Origin: Marine Group II euryarchaeote MED-G38
GTDB lineage: Archaea > Thermoplasmatota > Poseidoniia > Poseidoniales > Thalassarchaeaceae
Direction: 5' to 3'
Length of the DNA stretch: 64,000 nucleotides
Assembly (NCBI GenBank): GCA_002457145.1
Contig: NTJP01000006.1
Span: 43,088 to 107,087, forward strand
This document shows, one piece after another, positions 50,126-59,683 of this stretch. A program made the translations under genes and the position numbers. Numbering within the stretch: the first letter of the stretch is position 1; each line of letters opens with the position of its first letter. The notes under the pieces were generated by a model. The model did not search any database and was not told where the DNA came from. It saw only the letters and a program-made list of their open reading frames with translations.

Positions 50126-51547
50126 ATGGTTAACTACGGTTTTGTAATTGACAATAGAAAATGCATAGGATGTCATGCATGTACTGTTGCATGTAAATCT
50201 GAACATGAAGTACCACTCGGCGTCAATCGAACTCATGTTAAATACATAGAAACCGGACAATATCCAAATACTTCAAGAGAGTTTTCAGTACATAGATGTA
50301 ATCATTGTGAGGACTCGCCTTGTACTACAATATGCCCTACTACTGCCTTATTTACTCGTGAAGATGGGATAGTTGACTTTGATGACGATAGATGCATAGG
50401 TTGTAAATCATGCATGCAGGCATGTCCTTATGATGCTTTATACATAGATCCAAATAAAGGTACGGCAGCAAAATGCAATTACTGTGCACATAGAATTGAG
50501 CAATCATATGAGCCTGCTTGTGTAATTGTATGCCCTACAGAAGCAATTATTTCTGGCGATTTAGATGAAGAAAATTCTTCAATATCAAATTACATTAAGC
50601 AGCATGATGTAAGTGTCAGAAAACCAGAATCTGGCGCTAAACCTAATTTATTTTATATTGATGCAAGCCCAGAAATGTTAGATCCTTTAGCGACAGAAAG
50701 AACTCAGACCTATGTATGGAGTGAGCAAGTTTCTGGTGTCGGACATTATGCTAAGTATGCAGAAGAAAGATTGTCAGGGGCCGATACGAATTCCATGATA
50801 GTGCAATTAGCATTGGAAAAAAAAGCCAAATCATCAAATCCAAGAGATAGGGCCATTATCAGAGATGTTATGGAAAAATTAGATAAAGATGTTGAATCAA
50901 ACACAAAAAGGACTTATGATCAACCAAGTAAAGGAGTTTTATGGGGGTGGGAAGTTTCTGCATACATATGGACAAAGGCGATTTCTGCCGGACTTTATTT
51001 TGTAGCAATGATAGCGTGGTTAGTATTAGATTATGATTTATCTGATTACGGACTTTGGTGGCCTGTAATCGGCACTAGTCTACTATTTTTGGCTATAACA
51101 GGAGTGTTGCTAGTAATGGATTTAGATAGACCAGAACGATTTCTATATGTCATGCTTAGACCTAATTGGGATTCATGGTTAGTAAAAGGAGCTTATATTC
51201 TTTCAGCATATGGAGGAGTATTATTTGTAACTATGATACTTCTTATTTTAGATTTAGATTTGATTTATCTTAAAGTAATAGCTATTGTTGGCATACCTAT
51301 CTCTTTATTGACAGGAATTTATACTGCTTGGTTACTACAACAAGCAAAAGGTAGGTCATGGTCAAAAGATAAAATCCTTCCACTTAGATTCTTAATGGAC
51401 ACTGTATTAATTGGAGTTGCATCTTTAGCCATAATATCCAACTACAATGAAATACAATATGTTTTAGTTGGCCTTGGAATATTGATATTTTACTGGTACG
51501 AAGGTAAGAATATGATAATCAAACCACAAATGGAATCTCTAACTTAG
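50126..51547 (+). CDS. Fused 4Fe-4S (DmsB/PsrB/SoeB-like) and NrfD/PsrC-like membrane anchor subunit
   Basis: Four cysteine clusters (CIGCHACTVACKSEH, CNHCEDSPCTTICP, CIGCKSCMQACP, CNYCAHRIEQSYEPACVIVCP) then about 6 TM helices with the NrfD-type MDLDRPERFLYVMLRPNWDSWLVKGAYIL. Confidence 0.88.
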   Translation: MVNYGFVIDNRKCIGCHACTVACKSEHEVPLGVNRTHVKYIETGQYPNTSREFSVHRCNHCEDSPCTTICPTTALFTREDGIVDFDDDRCIGCKSCMQACPYDALYIDPNKGTAAKCNYCAHRIEQSYEPACVIVCPTEAIISGDLDEENSSISNYIKQHDVSVRKPESGAKPNLFYIDASPEMLDPLATERTQTYVWSEQVSGVGHYAKYAEERLSGADTNSMIVQLALEKKAKSSNPRDRAIIRDVMEKLDKDVESNTKRTYDQPSKGVLWGWEVSAYIWTKAISAGLYFVAMIAWLVLDYDLSDYGLWWPVIGTSLLFLAITGVLLVMDLDRPERFLYVMLRPNWDSWLVKGAYILSAYGGVLFVTMILLILDLDLIYLKVIAIVGIPISLLTGIYTAWLLQQAKGRSWSKDKILPLRFLMDTVLIGVASLAIISNYNEIQYVLVGLGILIFYWYEGKNMIIKPQMESLT

Positions 51548-51558
51548 GTGAAATTATA

Positions 51559-54297
51559 ATGAAAAAAGACAGTATAATAGAACGAATTGCTGTAAAGTTA
51601 AAGATTATACCAGATTTGTCCAGAGAAAGAATTGAATCTAAGGTAAATGGAGAATTAAGGAAATACCCTTCATCGAATGATTGGCATAATCATATCGAGT
51701 TTGATGCCCAGGCATGGCCAAAGAGAATTGAGAGGAAATATTCACTAGTACCTACGACCTGTTTTAATTGTGAGTCTGCGTGTGGCTTAATGGCTTATGT
51801 AGATAAAGAAACAGGAAAAGTAAGTAAATTTGAAGGAAACCCTCATCATCCCGGATCTAGAGGAAGGAATTGTGCTAAAGGTCCTGCAACAATAAATCAG
51901 ATTAATGATACTGAGAGAATATTATACCCATTGAAAAGAAAGGGAGAAAGAGGATCTGGCGAGTGGGAAAGAGTTAGTTGGGAAGATGCATTAGATGATA
52001 TTGCCAGTAAAATAAGATCCTCTTTGAAGAGCGGTGCTAAAGATAAGGTGGTTTATCATGTAGGAAGGCCGGGTCATGAAGGCTATACAAATAGGGTGTT
52101 GAAAGCATGGGGAGTAGATGGACATAATTCTCACACAAATATTTGTTCAGCTGGTGCAAGAACTGGGTACGCATTATGGCACAAACATGATCGCCCGTCT
52201 CCAGATCATTCCAATGCAAAAGTCATTCTATTAACCTCATCGCATTTAGAAACTGGACATTATTTCAATCCACATGCTCAACGAATTTTAGAAGGGATGA
52301 TGGAAGGTGCGAAATTGATTGTGATAGATCCCAGATTATCAAATACTGCTGCAATGGCTGATCATTGGCTACCTACATGGCCGGGTTCTGAACCAGCATT
52401 ATTCTTATGCTGGGCGAAAATGATACTAGAAAAGGAATTATATGATCGTGAATTTTTGGAAAAATGGGTCAACTGGGATGAGTGGATTAAAGCGGAACAT
52501 CCAAAAGAAGATTGTAATTTTGATAGATTTATTGAATTATTACTAGATGAATATGATAAATATACGCCAGAGTATGCCGCTTCTGAATGCCGCATACCTG
52601 TGGAACAAGTAATAGAAACAGGTGAAATTGTAGCTTCAGCAGGAAGTAGATTGTGTACTCATGTTTGGAGGGCTGCTGCAATTGGTAACTTAGGTGGTTG
52701 GCAAGTGAGTAGGACTTTACATTTCCTAAATGTTTTAACCGGTTCTGTTGGAACAGAAGGAGGTACAGCGCCCAATTCTTGGGCCAAATTTAAACCTGAA
52801 TTATTTAATAATCCTCCTGATCCAGATGGATGGAATGAATTACATTTTCCTCCTGAATATACATTATCTCATTTTGAAATGAGTCATATACTCCCGCACA
52901 TGATTAAAGAGGGCAGGGGGAAAATGGATGTTTATTTTACTAGAGTATTTAATCCAGTTTGGACATACCCAGATGGTTTTACTTGGATAGAAATGTTACA
53001 AAATAAGGAAGCTCTAGGATGCCATATAGCGTTAACGCCGACATGGAATGAGACAGCATTTTTCGCTGATTATGTCTTGCCAATGGGGCATGCATCTGAA
53101 CGTCACGACATAAATTCTTATGCTACTTCAGCTGGAAAGTGGGTGGCATTTAGACAACCAGTACTAAGAGAATTTTCTCGTAGAGAAGGAAAAAATGTAG
53201 AGTTTACACATGAAATTAATCCAGGAGAAGTATGGGAAGAAGATGAATTTTGGATAGAATTATCTTGGAAAATAGATGATGGGACCATGGGTATAAGAGA
53301 CCATTTCATGAGCCCCTACAGAGAAAATGAAAAAATCACAATTGATGAGTATTATAAATATACTTTTGAACGTGTACCAGGATTGAATGAAGCAGCAGAG
53401 AAAGAAGATTTGGATGCTTTGGAGTATATGCGAAAACATGGTGCGTTTTTGATTGAGCCTGCGACATACAAAAAACACGAGCAAGAAGGTTGGCCTACTC
53501 CTTCAGGGAAACAGGAATTTTATTCCTTAACTATGAAAGAATTCGGCTATCCTGAACATACCATACCTCATTATAAAATAAATAGTCAAGTCCATCCGAG
53601 TAACCTTCAAGGCGATGATGAATATTGTCTTTTACCTAATTTCAGGCTTCCTCAACACATACATTCAAGGTCTGCTAATGCTAAATGGTTAGTGGAAATA
53701 GCTCACAGGAATCCAATTTGGTTACATCCCAAGGATGCTAAAAAATTAGATGTCAAAGATGGAGAATTGTTGAAAATAGAAACTGAAATAGGATGGTTTG
53801 TTGACAAAGTTTGGGTTACTGAATCGATTAAACCAGGAGTTGTTGGATGTTCACACCACATAGGAAGATGGAGAAGAAATCAAGATTCAGGAAATCGTTT
53901 TCTTACCAATACTGTTGATATTCAAGATAGAGGTGATGGTAAATGGCGAATGAGCACTATAAAAGGAATAGAATCATGGAAATCAGATGATCCAGACACT
54001 AATAGAATATGGTGGAGAGATGGAGGGGTTCATCAAAATATTACTCATGCCGTTCAACCGGATCCAATAAGTGGAGCGCATTGCTGGTTACAGAAAGTTA
54101 AATTGAGTAAACCCAATTCTGATGAAAAATATGGCGATATAGAAGTAGATACAAATAAGTCATTTGAGTATTATAAAAAATGGAACAAATGGGCTAAGGA
54201 AAGAGAGACTCATCCTCGAAGAGAACGTAGACCATTGTGGATGAAAAGACCATTATCGCCACAAAAGGAAAATTGGTATATTAAAGAAGAAGGGTAA
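51559..54297 (+). CDS. Molybdopterin oxidoreductase catalytic subunit (DMSO reductase family, SoeA/Psr-like)
   Basis: 4Fe-4S motif CFNCESACG...GRNCAKG, NICSAGARTGYALW, IVIDPRLSNTAAMADHWLPTWPGSEPAL; no N-terminal twin-arginine signal. Confidence 0.9.
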   Translation: MKKDSIIERIAVKLKIIPDLSRERIESKVNGELRKYPSSNDWHNHIEFDAQAWPKRIERKYSLVPTTCFNCESACGLMAYVDKETGKVSKFEGNPHHPGSRGRNCAKGPATINQINDTERILYPLKRKGERGSGEWERVSWEDALDDIASKIRSSLKSGAKDKVVYHVGRPGHEGYTNRVLKAWGVDGHNSHTNICSAGARTGYALWHKHDRPSPDHSNAKVILLTSSHLETGHYFNPHAQRILEGMMEGAKLIVIDPRLSNTAAMADHWLPTWPGSEPALFLCWAKMILEKELYDREFLEKWVNWDEWIKAEHPKEDCNFDRFIELLLDEYDKYTPEYAASECRIPVEQVIETGEIVASAGSRLCTHVWRAAAIGNLGGWQVSRTLHFLNVLTGSVGTEGGTAPNSWAKFKPELFNNPPDPDGWNELHFPPEYTLSHFEMSHILPHMIKEGRGKMDVYFTRVFNPVWTYPDGFTWIEMLQNKEALGCHIALTPTWNETAFFADYVLPMGHASERHDINSYATSAGKWVAFRQPVLREFSRREGKNVEFTHEINPGEVWEEDEFWIELSWKIDDGTMGIRDHFMSPYRENEKITIDEYYKYTFERVPGLNEAAEKEDLDALEYMRKHGAFLIEPATYKKHEQEGWPTPSGKQEFYSLTMKEFGYPEHTIPHYKINSQVHPSNLQGDDEYCLLPNFRLPQHIHSRSANAKWLVEIAHRNPIWLHPKDAKKLDVKDGELLKIETEIGWFVDKVWVTESIKPGVVGCSHHIGRWRRNQDSGNRFLTNTVDIQDRGDGKWRMSTIKGIESWKSDDPDTNRIWWRDGGVHQNITHAVQPDPISGAHCWLQKVKLSKPNSDEKYGDIEVDTNKSFEYYKKWNKWAKERETHPRRERRPLWMKRPLSPQKENWYIKEEG

Positions 54298-54301
54298 AGA
54301 C

Positions 54302-55123
54302 ATGGAATTAGAAATAATCTTGGCAATATCACTAATTGTCACTACTGCTTTTCTTTTTTCTCCATTAGGGCTTGGCGGAGGAGTACTTTATATGCCAATT
54401 TTACATTATATTGTAGGTTGGGACATTTCATTATCAGTTTTGGGTTCTTTAATTTTAATTCTTATGGTATCTTCTGGTAGTAGAATGGCCCATATGAAAG
54501 GAGGATATGCCATAATTTCAGTTGGAAAACATGGAGTTTTACCTGCCTTAATAGGGGCAGTCTCGGGAACTATAATGAGTTACTTTTTAATTGTACATGT
54601 CGGTGATTTCACAATAAAGATAGCAGCCTCCTTACTACTAATTTGGGTAATAATGAGAACTATGAAACAAATAGTTGGAGATAACAGAGTGGGCGAGACT
54701 AAAGAAATCTCACCGGATGAAATTACTTCAGAAATCATGAATAAATATAAAATTTTATGTTTTGTTGCTGGTATGGTTTCAGGTGCATTAGGGATGGGAA
54801 GTGGAATGTTACTTGTCACATTTCATCGCACACTTTTCTCTTGGAAACCTCATTATACTGCAGGAACATCCGCACATATAGTAATGTTAATGATACCTGT
54901 TGGAATTATTTCTCATCTAATTATCGATGGGACTGGAGTACAATTTTGGAGAGAAATGGGGTATTTCATAATCATTTTTGCCATCATGATGCCATTAGTT
55001 TCATGGCTTGGTTCGAGAACTGCAATAAAATTAATCCCTCAAAGATTGTTAACTTATCCGTTTTTATTAGCTGTTTTTGGAAGTTTAATTAGATATATTT
55101 TAGATATTTTTGGAATTATATAA
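54302..55123 (+). CDS. TauE/SafE-family membrane transporter
   Basis: FSPLGLGGGVLYMPIL, MVSGALGMGSGMLLV repeat halves; multi-TM. Confidence 0.85.
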   Translation: MELEIILAISLIVTTAFLFSPLGLGGGVLYMPILHYIVGWDISLSVLGSLILILMVSSGSRMAHMKGGYAIISVGKHGVLPALIGAVSGTIMSYFLIVHVGDFTIKIAASLLLIWVIMRTMKQIVGDNRVGETKEISPDEITSEIMNKYKILCFVAGMVSGALGMGSGMLLVTFHRTLFSWKPHYTAGTSAHIVMLMIPVGIISHLIIDGTGVQFWREMGYFIIIFAIMMPLVSWLGSRTAIKLIPQRLLTYPFLLAVFGSLIRYILDIFGII

Positions 55124-56354
55124 TTGATTCCAAAATAATTGCAATTCCTTGACCGCCTCCAATGCATGCTGTTGCTACACCATATTTTCCTCTACATCTT
55201 CTTAATTCATGTGCCAATGTCAAAACCAGTCTTGTACCGGTTGCTGCAAGAGGATGTCCTAAGCCAACGGCCCCTCCATTTACGTTAACCTTAGAAATAT
55301 CTATTTCTAGATCTTTTACACAAGCAACTAATTGTCCTGAAAAAGCTTCATTTATTTCCCATCTGTCAATATCCTGAACACTGAGTCCTGCACGCTCTAG
55401 AGCTAATCGACTACTAGGAACCGGCCCGTAAGCCATTATGGCAGGATCTAGTCCGACTACCCCCCAAGAAACTATTCTTGCTAATGGTTCATCACCATCT
55501 TCAGATGCTTTTTTAGCTGATTTTAATATCACTGCAGCCGCGCCATCAACGACCCCAGAAGCATTACCTGCAGTAACAAGGGAGTCAGGACCGAAATGGG
55601 TCCTGAGATTTGTTAGTGATTCCAAAGTGGTCCCTCTAACAAAATGATCCTCATCTGAAACACTAACGATTCCATCAGGAGTTATTACATCTATAACTTC
55701 ATTTTCAAAGATTCTTGAGTCTATACTTTTTTCCGTTCTATGGTGGCTCAACATTGCGAATTCATCAGCCTGTTGACGAGTTACTCCAGAACGACTACAT
55801 AATTCATCACTAGTCTGGGCCATGAAATATCCAGGTATTTTGTCTTTCAGATTGGTAAATAAATAATCTTCCATATCTTTTGATAATTCCTCACCTTTCC
55901 TTGGAGATCTACCGAGTTTATATTCATCCCTCAACCCTCTCAAAACATGAGGTGCTTGGCTAAGATTTTCCATTCCCCCTGCAACTACTACTTCGGCTTC
56001 TTCTAAAAGTATCAACTGAGCGCCATAAATTATAGATTGTGCCCCACTACCACATAAACGATTTAATGTTAACATAGGTACTTCTTGAGGAATTCCTGCT
56101 TTTAGCCCTGAATGTCTTGCTCCAAAAATAGCTTGATCAGAAGTCTGTAATGCATTTCCCATAATTACGTGATCAACTGATGATGGATCAGTATTTGTCT
56201 TACTTAATGCTCCTTTTATTGCTATTGAGCCTAATTCTTCAGCAGAGATTGAGGATAATAATCCACCTGTTTTTCCATCTCCTCTTTTTCCCCCTAGCCA
56301 TTCACAAAAAGGAGTTCTGGCACCTCCTAAGATAACAATGTCTCCCTCAATCAT
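55116..56354 (-). CDS. Acetyl-CoA C-acyltransferase (thiolase)
   Basis: LTLNRLCGSGAQSII, EAFSGQLVA, VNGGAVGLGHPLAATGTRLVLTL, GVATACIGGGQGIAI. Confidence 0.94.
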   Translation of the reverse strand: MIEGDIVILGGARTPFCEWLGGKRGDGKTGGLLSSISAEELGSIAIKGALSKTNTDPSSVDHVIMGNALQTSDQAIFGARHSGLKAGIPQEVPMLTLNRLCGSGAQSIIYGAQLILLEEAEVVVAGGMENLSQAPHVLRGLRDEYKLGRSPRKGEELSKDMEDYLFTNLKDKIPGYFMAQTSDELCSRSGVTRQQADEFAMLSHHRTEKSIDSRIFENEVIDVITPDGIVSVSDEDHFVRGTTLESLTNLRTHFGPDSLVTAGNASGVVDGAAAVILKSAKKASEDGDEPLARIVSWGVVGLDPAIMAYGPVPSSRLALERAGLSVQDIDRWEINEAFSGQLVACVKDLEIDISKVNVNGGAVGLGHPLAATGTRLVLTLAHELRRCRGKYGVATACIGGGQGIAIILESII

Positions 56355-56400
56355 AGTCTCCCGATGAACAGGTTATTCAAGAGGATGACGATTATAAATA

Positions 56401-57843
56401 TCATGAATCGTCAGATAGTTCATTTATTGAGCCTAAGTAATCTGGTAAATCTACTCCAGCCATCTTTGCTACATCATGAATCGGCGGTAAACTTTGTACT
56501 AAGCTACTAACAAAATTACTTGTCGCTGAAGATCCATCGCCAGATGCATTTCCTCCATCCCAAACTGTAACTTTATCAATTTTAATATTTCTTATTGCTT
56601 CAACTTGAGCAGCGACCATTGCCTCTATTTTCTCAACCATTAAGAGAGTAGCTGCTGCCTTAGCATCCCCTGATGCGCTTTTTACTAAGTCTGAATAACC
56701 GGCTGCTTTAGCTTCCAGAACTCTTTGAACACCAGTTGCTTCTGCAGTATACCTTGCAAGTAATCCGTCCGCTTCACCTTGTGCCACAACACGAATACGT
56801 TCTGCTTCTGCAGCAGCAGCAATTTCTATTTGTTGTTTCTGAATTTCTTCACGAACAATTTCTTGTGCACGTAGAGTTTCTTCTGTTTCTATAAATCTAG
56901 CTCTTTGAATTTCGGCCTCTGCTTTTGCTTGTTCAACTTCTGCAGACTGTTTTGCCTTAGCCTGTTCAATTGCTAAGTCTGCATTAGAACGTGCAATAGA
57001 AGCTCTAGCCGTATTTTCTCCAGTAATAGCTTCTGCTTCTTGCTGTTCAACATACATCCTACGATCCACGTCTGCCTTTTTTACACTCATCAAACCTTCA
57101 GCCTCTGCTTGAGCGACTGCTTCATCCTCTAGTTTCTTTGCTCTAGCAACTTCGGTTGCTCCATATTGTTTCGCTCTAGCGACATCTGCATCTGCATTAG
57201 CGCGAGCTTGGGATGCAGCTTTCTTACCTATGCTTTCGATATATTGTGAGTCGTCAGTGATATCAACCAAGTTAACATTGATAAGATACAAACCAATTTT
57301 CAAAAGCTCGGTGTCAACATTCTTTTGTATTTCAGCTAAAAAGGCTTCTCGATCCTGATTTATTTGTTCAATTGTTAGAGAAGCTACAGTTAAACGGAGT
57401 TGTCCAAGAATAATATCTGCCGCCATTGATTCAATATCTACGATACTTAGTCCGAGTAATCTATTCGCTGCATTCGACATTACTGGAGGGTCTGTACTTA
57501 TGGCAACTGTAAATGTACTGGGAATACTTATTCTGATATTCTGAAGAGATAGTGCATTTTCGAGTGGTATCTGGATTGTTATGGGCGTCAACGGGAGGAA
57601 AGCATAATCTTGAATTAATGGCCAAACCAAAGTTGCGCCTCCATGGATGGTCTTAGAAGCCCTACCTTTTTCTGTTCGCCCATAGACTACCATTACTTTA
57701 TCAGGAGGGCATCTTTTATATCTCTGGGCGAAAAACATTATAGTAGCAGCAAAAACTAATATCATTGCAAAAAGCATGATTATCAATAATGCTCCAGCAC
57801 CGTCACTATCAGAACTCTCTTGCATTACTTCGAATACTACCAT
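56401..57843 (-). CDS. Flotillin-like SPFH-domain protein
   Basis: N-terminal TM, SPFH region (KVMVVYGRT...GGATLVWPLIQDY), long Ala/Glu-rich coiled coil. Confidence 0.92.
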   Translation of the reverse strand: MVVFEVMQESSDSDGAGALLIIMLFAMILVFAATIMFFAQRYKRCPPDKVMVVYGRTEKGRASKTIHGGATLVWPLIQDYAFLPLTPITIQIPLENALSLQNIRISIPSTFTVAISTDPPVMSNAANRLLGLSIVDIESMAADIILGQLRLTVASLTIEQINQDREAFLAEIQKNVDTELLKIGLYLINVNLVDITDDSQYIESIGKKAASQARANADADVARAKQYGATEVARAKKLEDEAVAQAEAEGLMSVKKADVDRRMYVEQQEAEAITGENTARASIARSNADLAIEQAKAKQSAEVEQAKAEAEIQRARFIETEETLRAQEIVREEIQKQQIEIAAAAEAERIRVVAQGEADGLLARYTAEATGVQRVLEAKAAGYSDLVKSASGDAKAAATLLMVEKIEAMVAAQVEAIRNIKIDKVTVWDGGNASGDGSSATSNFVSSLVQSLPPIHDVAKMAGVDLPDYLGSINELSDDS

Positions 57844-57920
57844 CCTCTATATCTCCAGCCTCATGAGGCAGTGGTCAGTGATGAATGCTTCGCCGAATGG
57901 GGATGAAATAAAAGATAAAA

Positions 57921-58544
57921 CTAAATTCTTTCTACAATTAATACACCAGCTACAACTTCCTTTACTTGTATCATTACTCCCGTATCAATTGAAGTTTTAT
58001 CAAAAGAGCGCGCTGGATAAGTCCTCAAAGTTCCACCTACGTTAACTTGTACTTGACCGATATTTTCTTCACTAATACCTAGGTAAACAGTTCCTTTTGC
58101 ATTGACTGCACTTGCTATATTAACAGTACCATCTGCCTGAAGGCCAATAAAGAATTCAAATAATTTACCAGTTCCAACCATGGAAGCAAATCCCGTAATT
58201 CCTCCAACTACTATTGCAATAGCATTACCTCCATCAGATTTCAATACAAATAGACCACCAAGTCCGAAAAACATTAAAAAAGCCATGATTCCTTGAAAAG
58301 TTAAAGCTTTGAATGAAGCATCGGCACCTATTGCATCTATATCTGTCCCGAATACTCCATCGAAAATATCCGCAGTTATTCCACCAATCATCACAAGAGC
58401 AAACCAGAATAAAAATAGACCACCTCCGATTACTGCAGAGCCGGCAAAAATTAGCTCAAGTAAAGTTGGAGATTCTAAACCTAAAAAATCAAAAATCAAT
58501 TCATCTAATAAACCCATTAATACATGTCTAAATGTACTTGACAT
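57921..58544 (-). CDS. NfeD-like membrane protein with C-terminal OB-fold
   Basis: TM segments then GTVYLGISEENIGQVQVNVGGTLRTYPARSFDKTSIDTGVMIQVKEVVAGVLIVERI. Confidence 0.82.
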   Translation of the reverse strand: MSSTFRHVLMGLLDELIFDFLGLESPTLLELIFAGSAVIGGGLFLFWFALVMIGGITADIFDGVFGTDIDAIGADASFKALTFQGIMAFLMFFGLGGLFVLKSDGGNAIAIVVGGITGFASMVGTGKLFEFFIGLQADGTVNIASAVNAKGTVYLGISEENIGQVQVNVGGTLRTYPARSFDKTSIDTGVMIQVKEVVAGVLIVERI

Positions 58545-58586
58545 TTGACATATTCGGCTAGATTATAAAAAAAGTAAGGAAATAGG

Positions 58587-58844
58587 CTATTTTAACCATT
58601 GCGCCAAAAGACGATCAAGGTTTAAAACTGGCCCCAATAATAAACCCGTGAAACCAAAAGCCAAAATTGTAGCATTATCAGAATTTGTAAAACCCGAAAA
58701 TAATGTGTATGAAAGTAATAGAATCAATACGAGTATTATTGGAATCGTAACTCTCCGGAGAAATAATTGATAACCTCCTAATAATTCATATGCTGGATTG
58801 TTCACCACCTTATCCACAATACTCTCATGTGGATTTTTATCCAA
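58587..58844 (-). CDS. Small membrane protein
   Basis: 85 aa, two hydrophobic segments, upstream of nfeD-like gene on the same strand. Confidence 0.6.
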   Translation of the reverse strand: MDKNPHESIVDKVVNNPAYELLGGYQLFLRRVTIPIILVLILLLSYTLFSGFTNSDNATILAFGFTGLLLGPVLNLDRLLAQWLK

Positions 58845-58859
58845 TGGAATACACCTCCT

Positions 58860-59192
58860 TCAAAGCGTAGCAAGCCATACAATAGCAGAAATGAATGTTA
58901 TCGAGGCAGGAATAGCAATACCCATTCCTTTCTTGACTGTTGAGTCCCCATTAGTAATCGTTAAACTTCCATTTTCATCTCTTTTGAGTTCACTTTTCTC
59001 AAATTTTGAATATGCATCAGTAAATTCTTCAGAATGCCTAGCGATGAATAATAATACATAAAGGCCCACTACAAGAGAGCTTCCTCCAGTAGTACTGAAT
59101 AACATATTGAAAAAACCCTTTTCTATCTCGTTGGCAATTATTAATTGGGCAAAGCCAACTATGAACCACATCATAGAATCGGAACGAGCCAT
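58860..59192 (-). CDS. Small membrane protein
   Basis: 110 aa, hydrophobic segments at both ends, same strand as NfeD/flotillin. Confidence 0.6.
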   Translation of the reverse strand: MARSDSMMWFIVGFAQLIIANEIEKGFFNMLFSTTGGSSLVVGLYVLLFIARHSEEFTDAYSKFEKSELKRDENGSLTITNGDSTVKKGMGIAIPASITFISAIVWLATL

Positions 59193-59245
59193 GTATTCAC
59201 TAGAAAGGGAGTGATTAATGAATTATACCCCTAATCGTGTTAAAA

Positions 59246-59665
59246 TTATATCAGACTATCAGGTTTTTTATTCCAAATTACCCAAGTTCCTTTTCCAGAA
59301 GCTATTATTTTTCCATCTGAGTCTTTTAAAATTCCTTCACAATGAGCGATATTTTTACCACGCCTTATTACATTTCCTTCTGCCAATAATCTTGTCCCTA
59401 AATATGCTGGATTGATGTAAGAAATGTCTAATTGGGCAGTAGCACACCACTCCTCTTTCTTTATCATTGAAACTAATGACCCTCCTAGTGCAGTATCCAG
59501 CATTGTAGCATGAAGTCCTCCATGTGCAACTCCTCCAGCATTAAGATGAGATTCTAAAACTACAGCAGTGACTTTACATTTACCATTTGAGAAATTATCT
59601 AATTCTATTCCCATTAATTTTCCTAAACCGGAAAGTTTAGGCATATTTTTCTCAATTTTATCCAC
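59246..59665 (-). CDS. PaaI-like hotdog thioesterase
   Basis: NAGGVAHGGLHATMLDTALGGSLVSM hotdog motif. Confidence 0.85.
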   Translation of the reverse strand: MDKIEKNMPKLSGLGKLMGIELDNFSNGKCKVTAVVLESHLNAGGVAHGGLHATMLDTALGGSLVSMIKKEEWCATAQLDISYINPAYLGTRLLAEGNVIRRGKNIAHCEGILKDSDGKIIASGKGTWVIWNKKPDSLI

Positions 59666-59683
59666 GTAATTTTCTCCATCAAT

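Noticed and set aside
48933-55123. TraB-family gene as part of the molybdoenzyme operon
   Set aside because: TraB overlaps folP and is close to the Fe-S/NrfD gene, but functional linkage is not supported by any motif; probably just co-directional.
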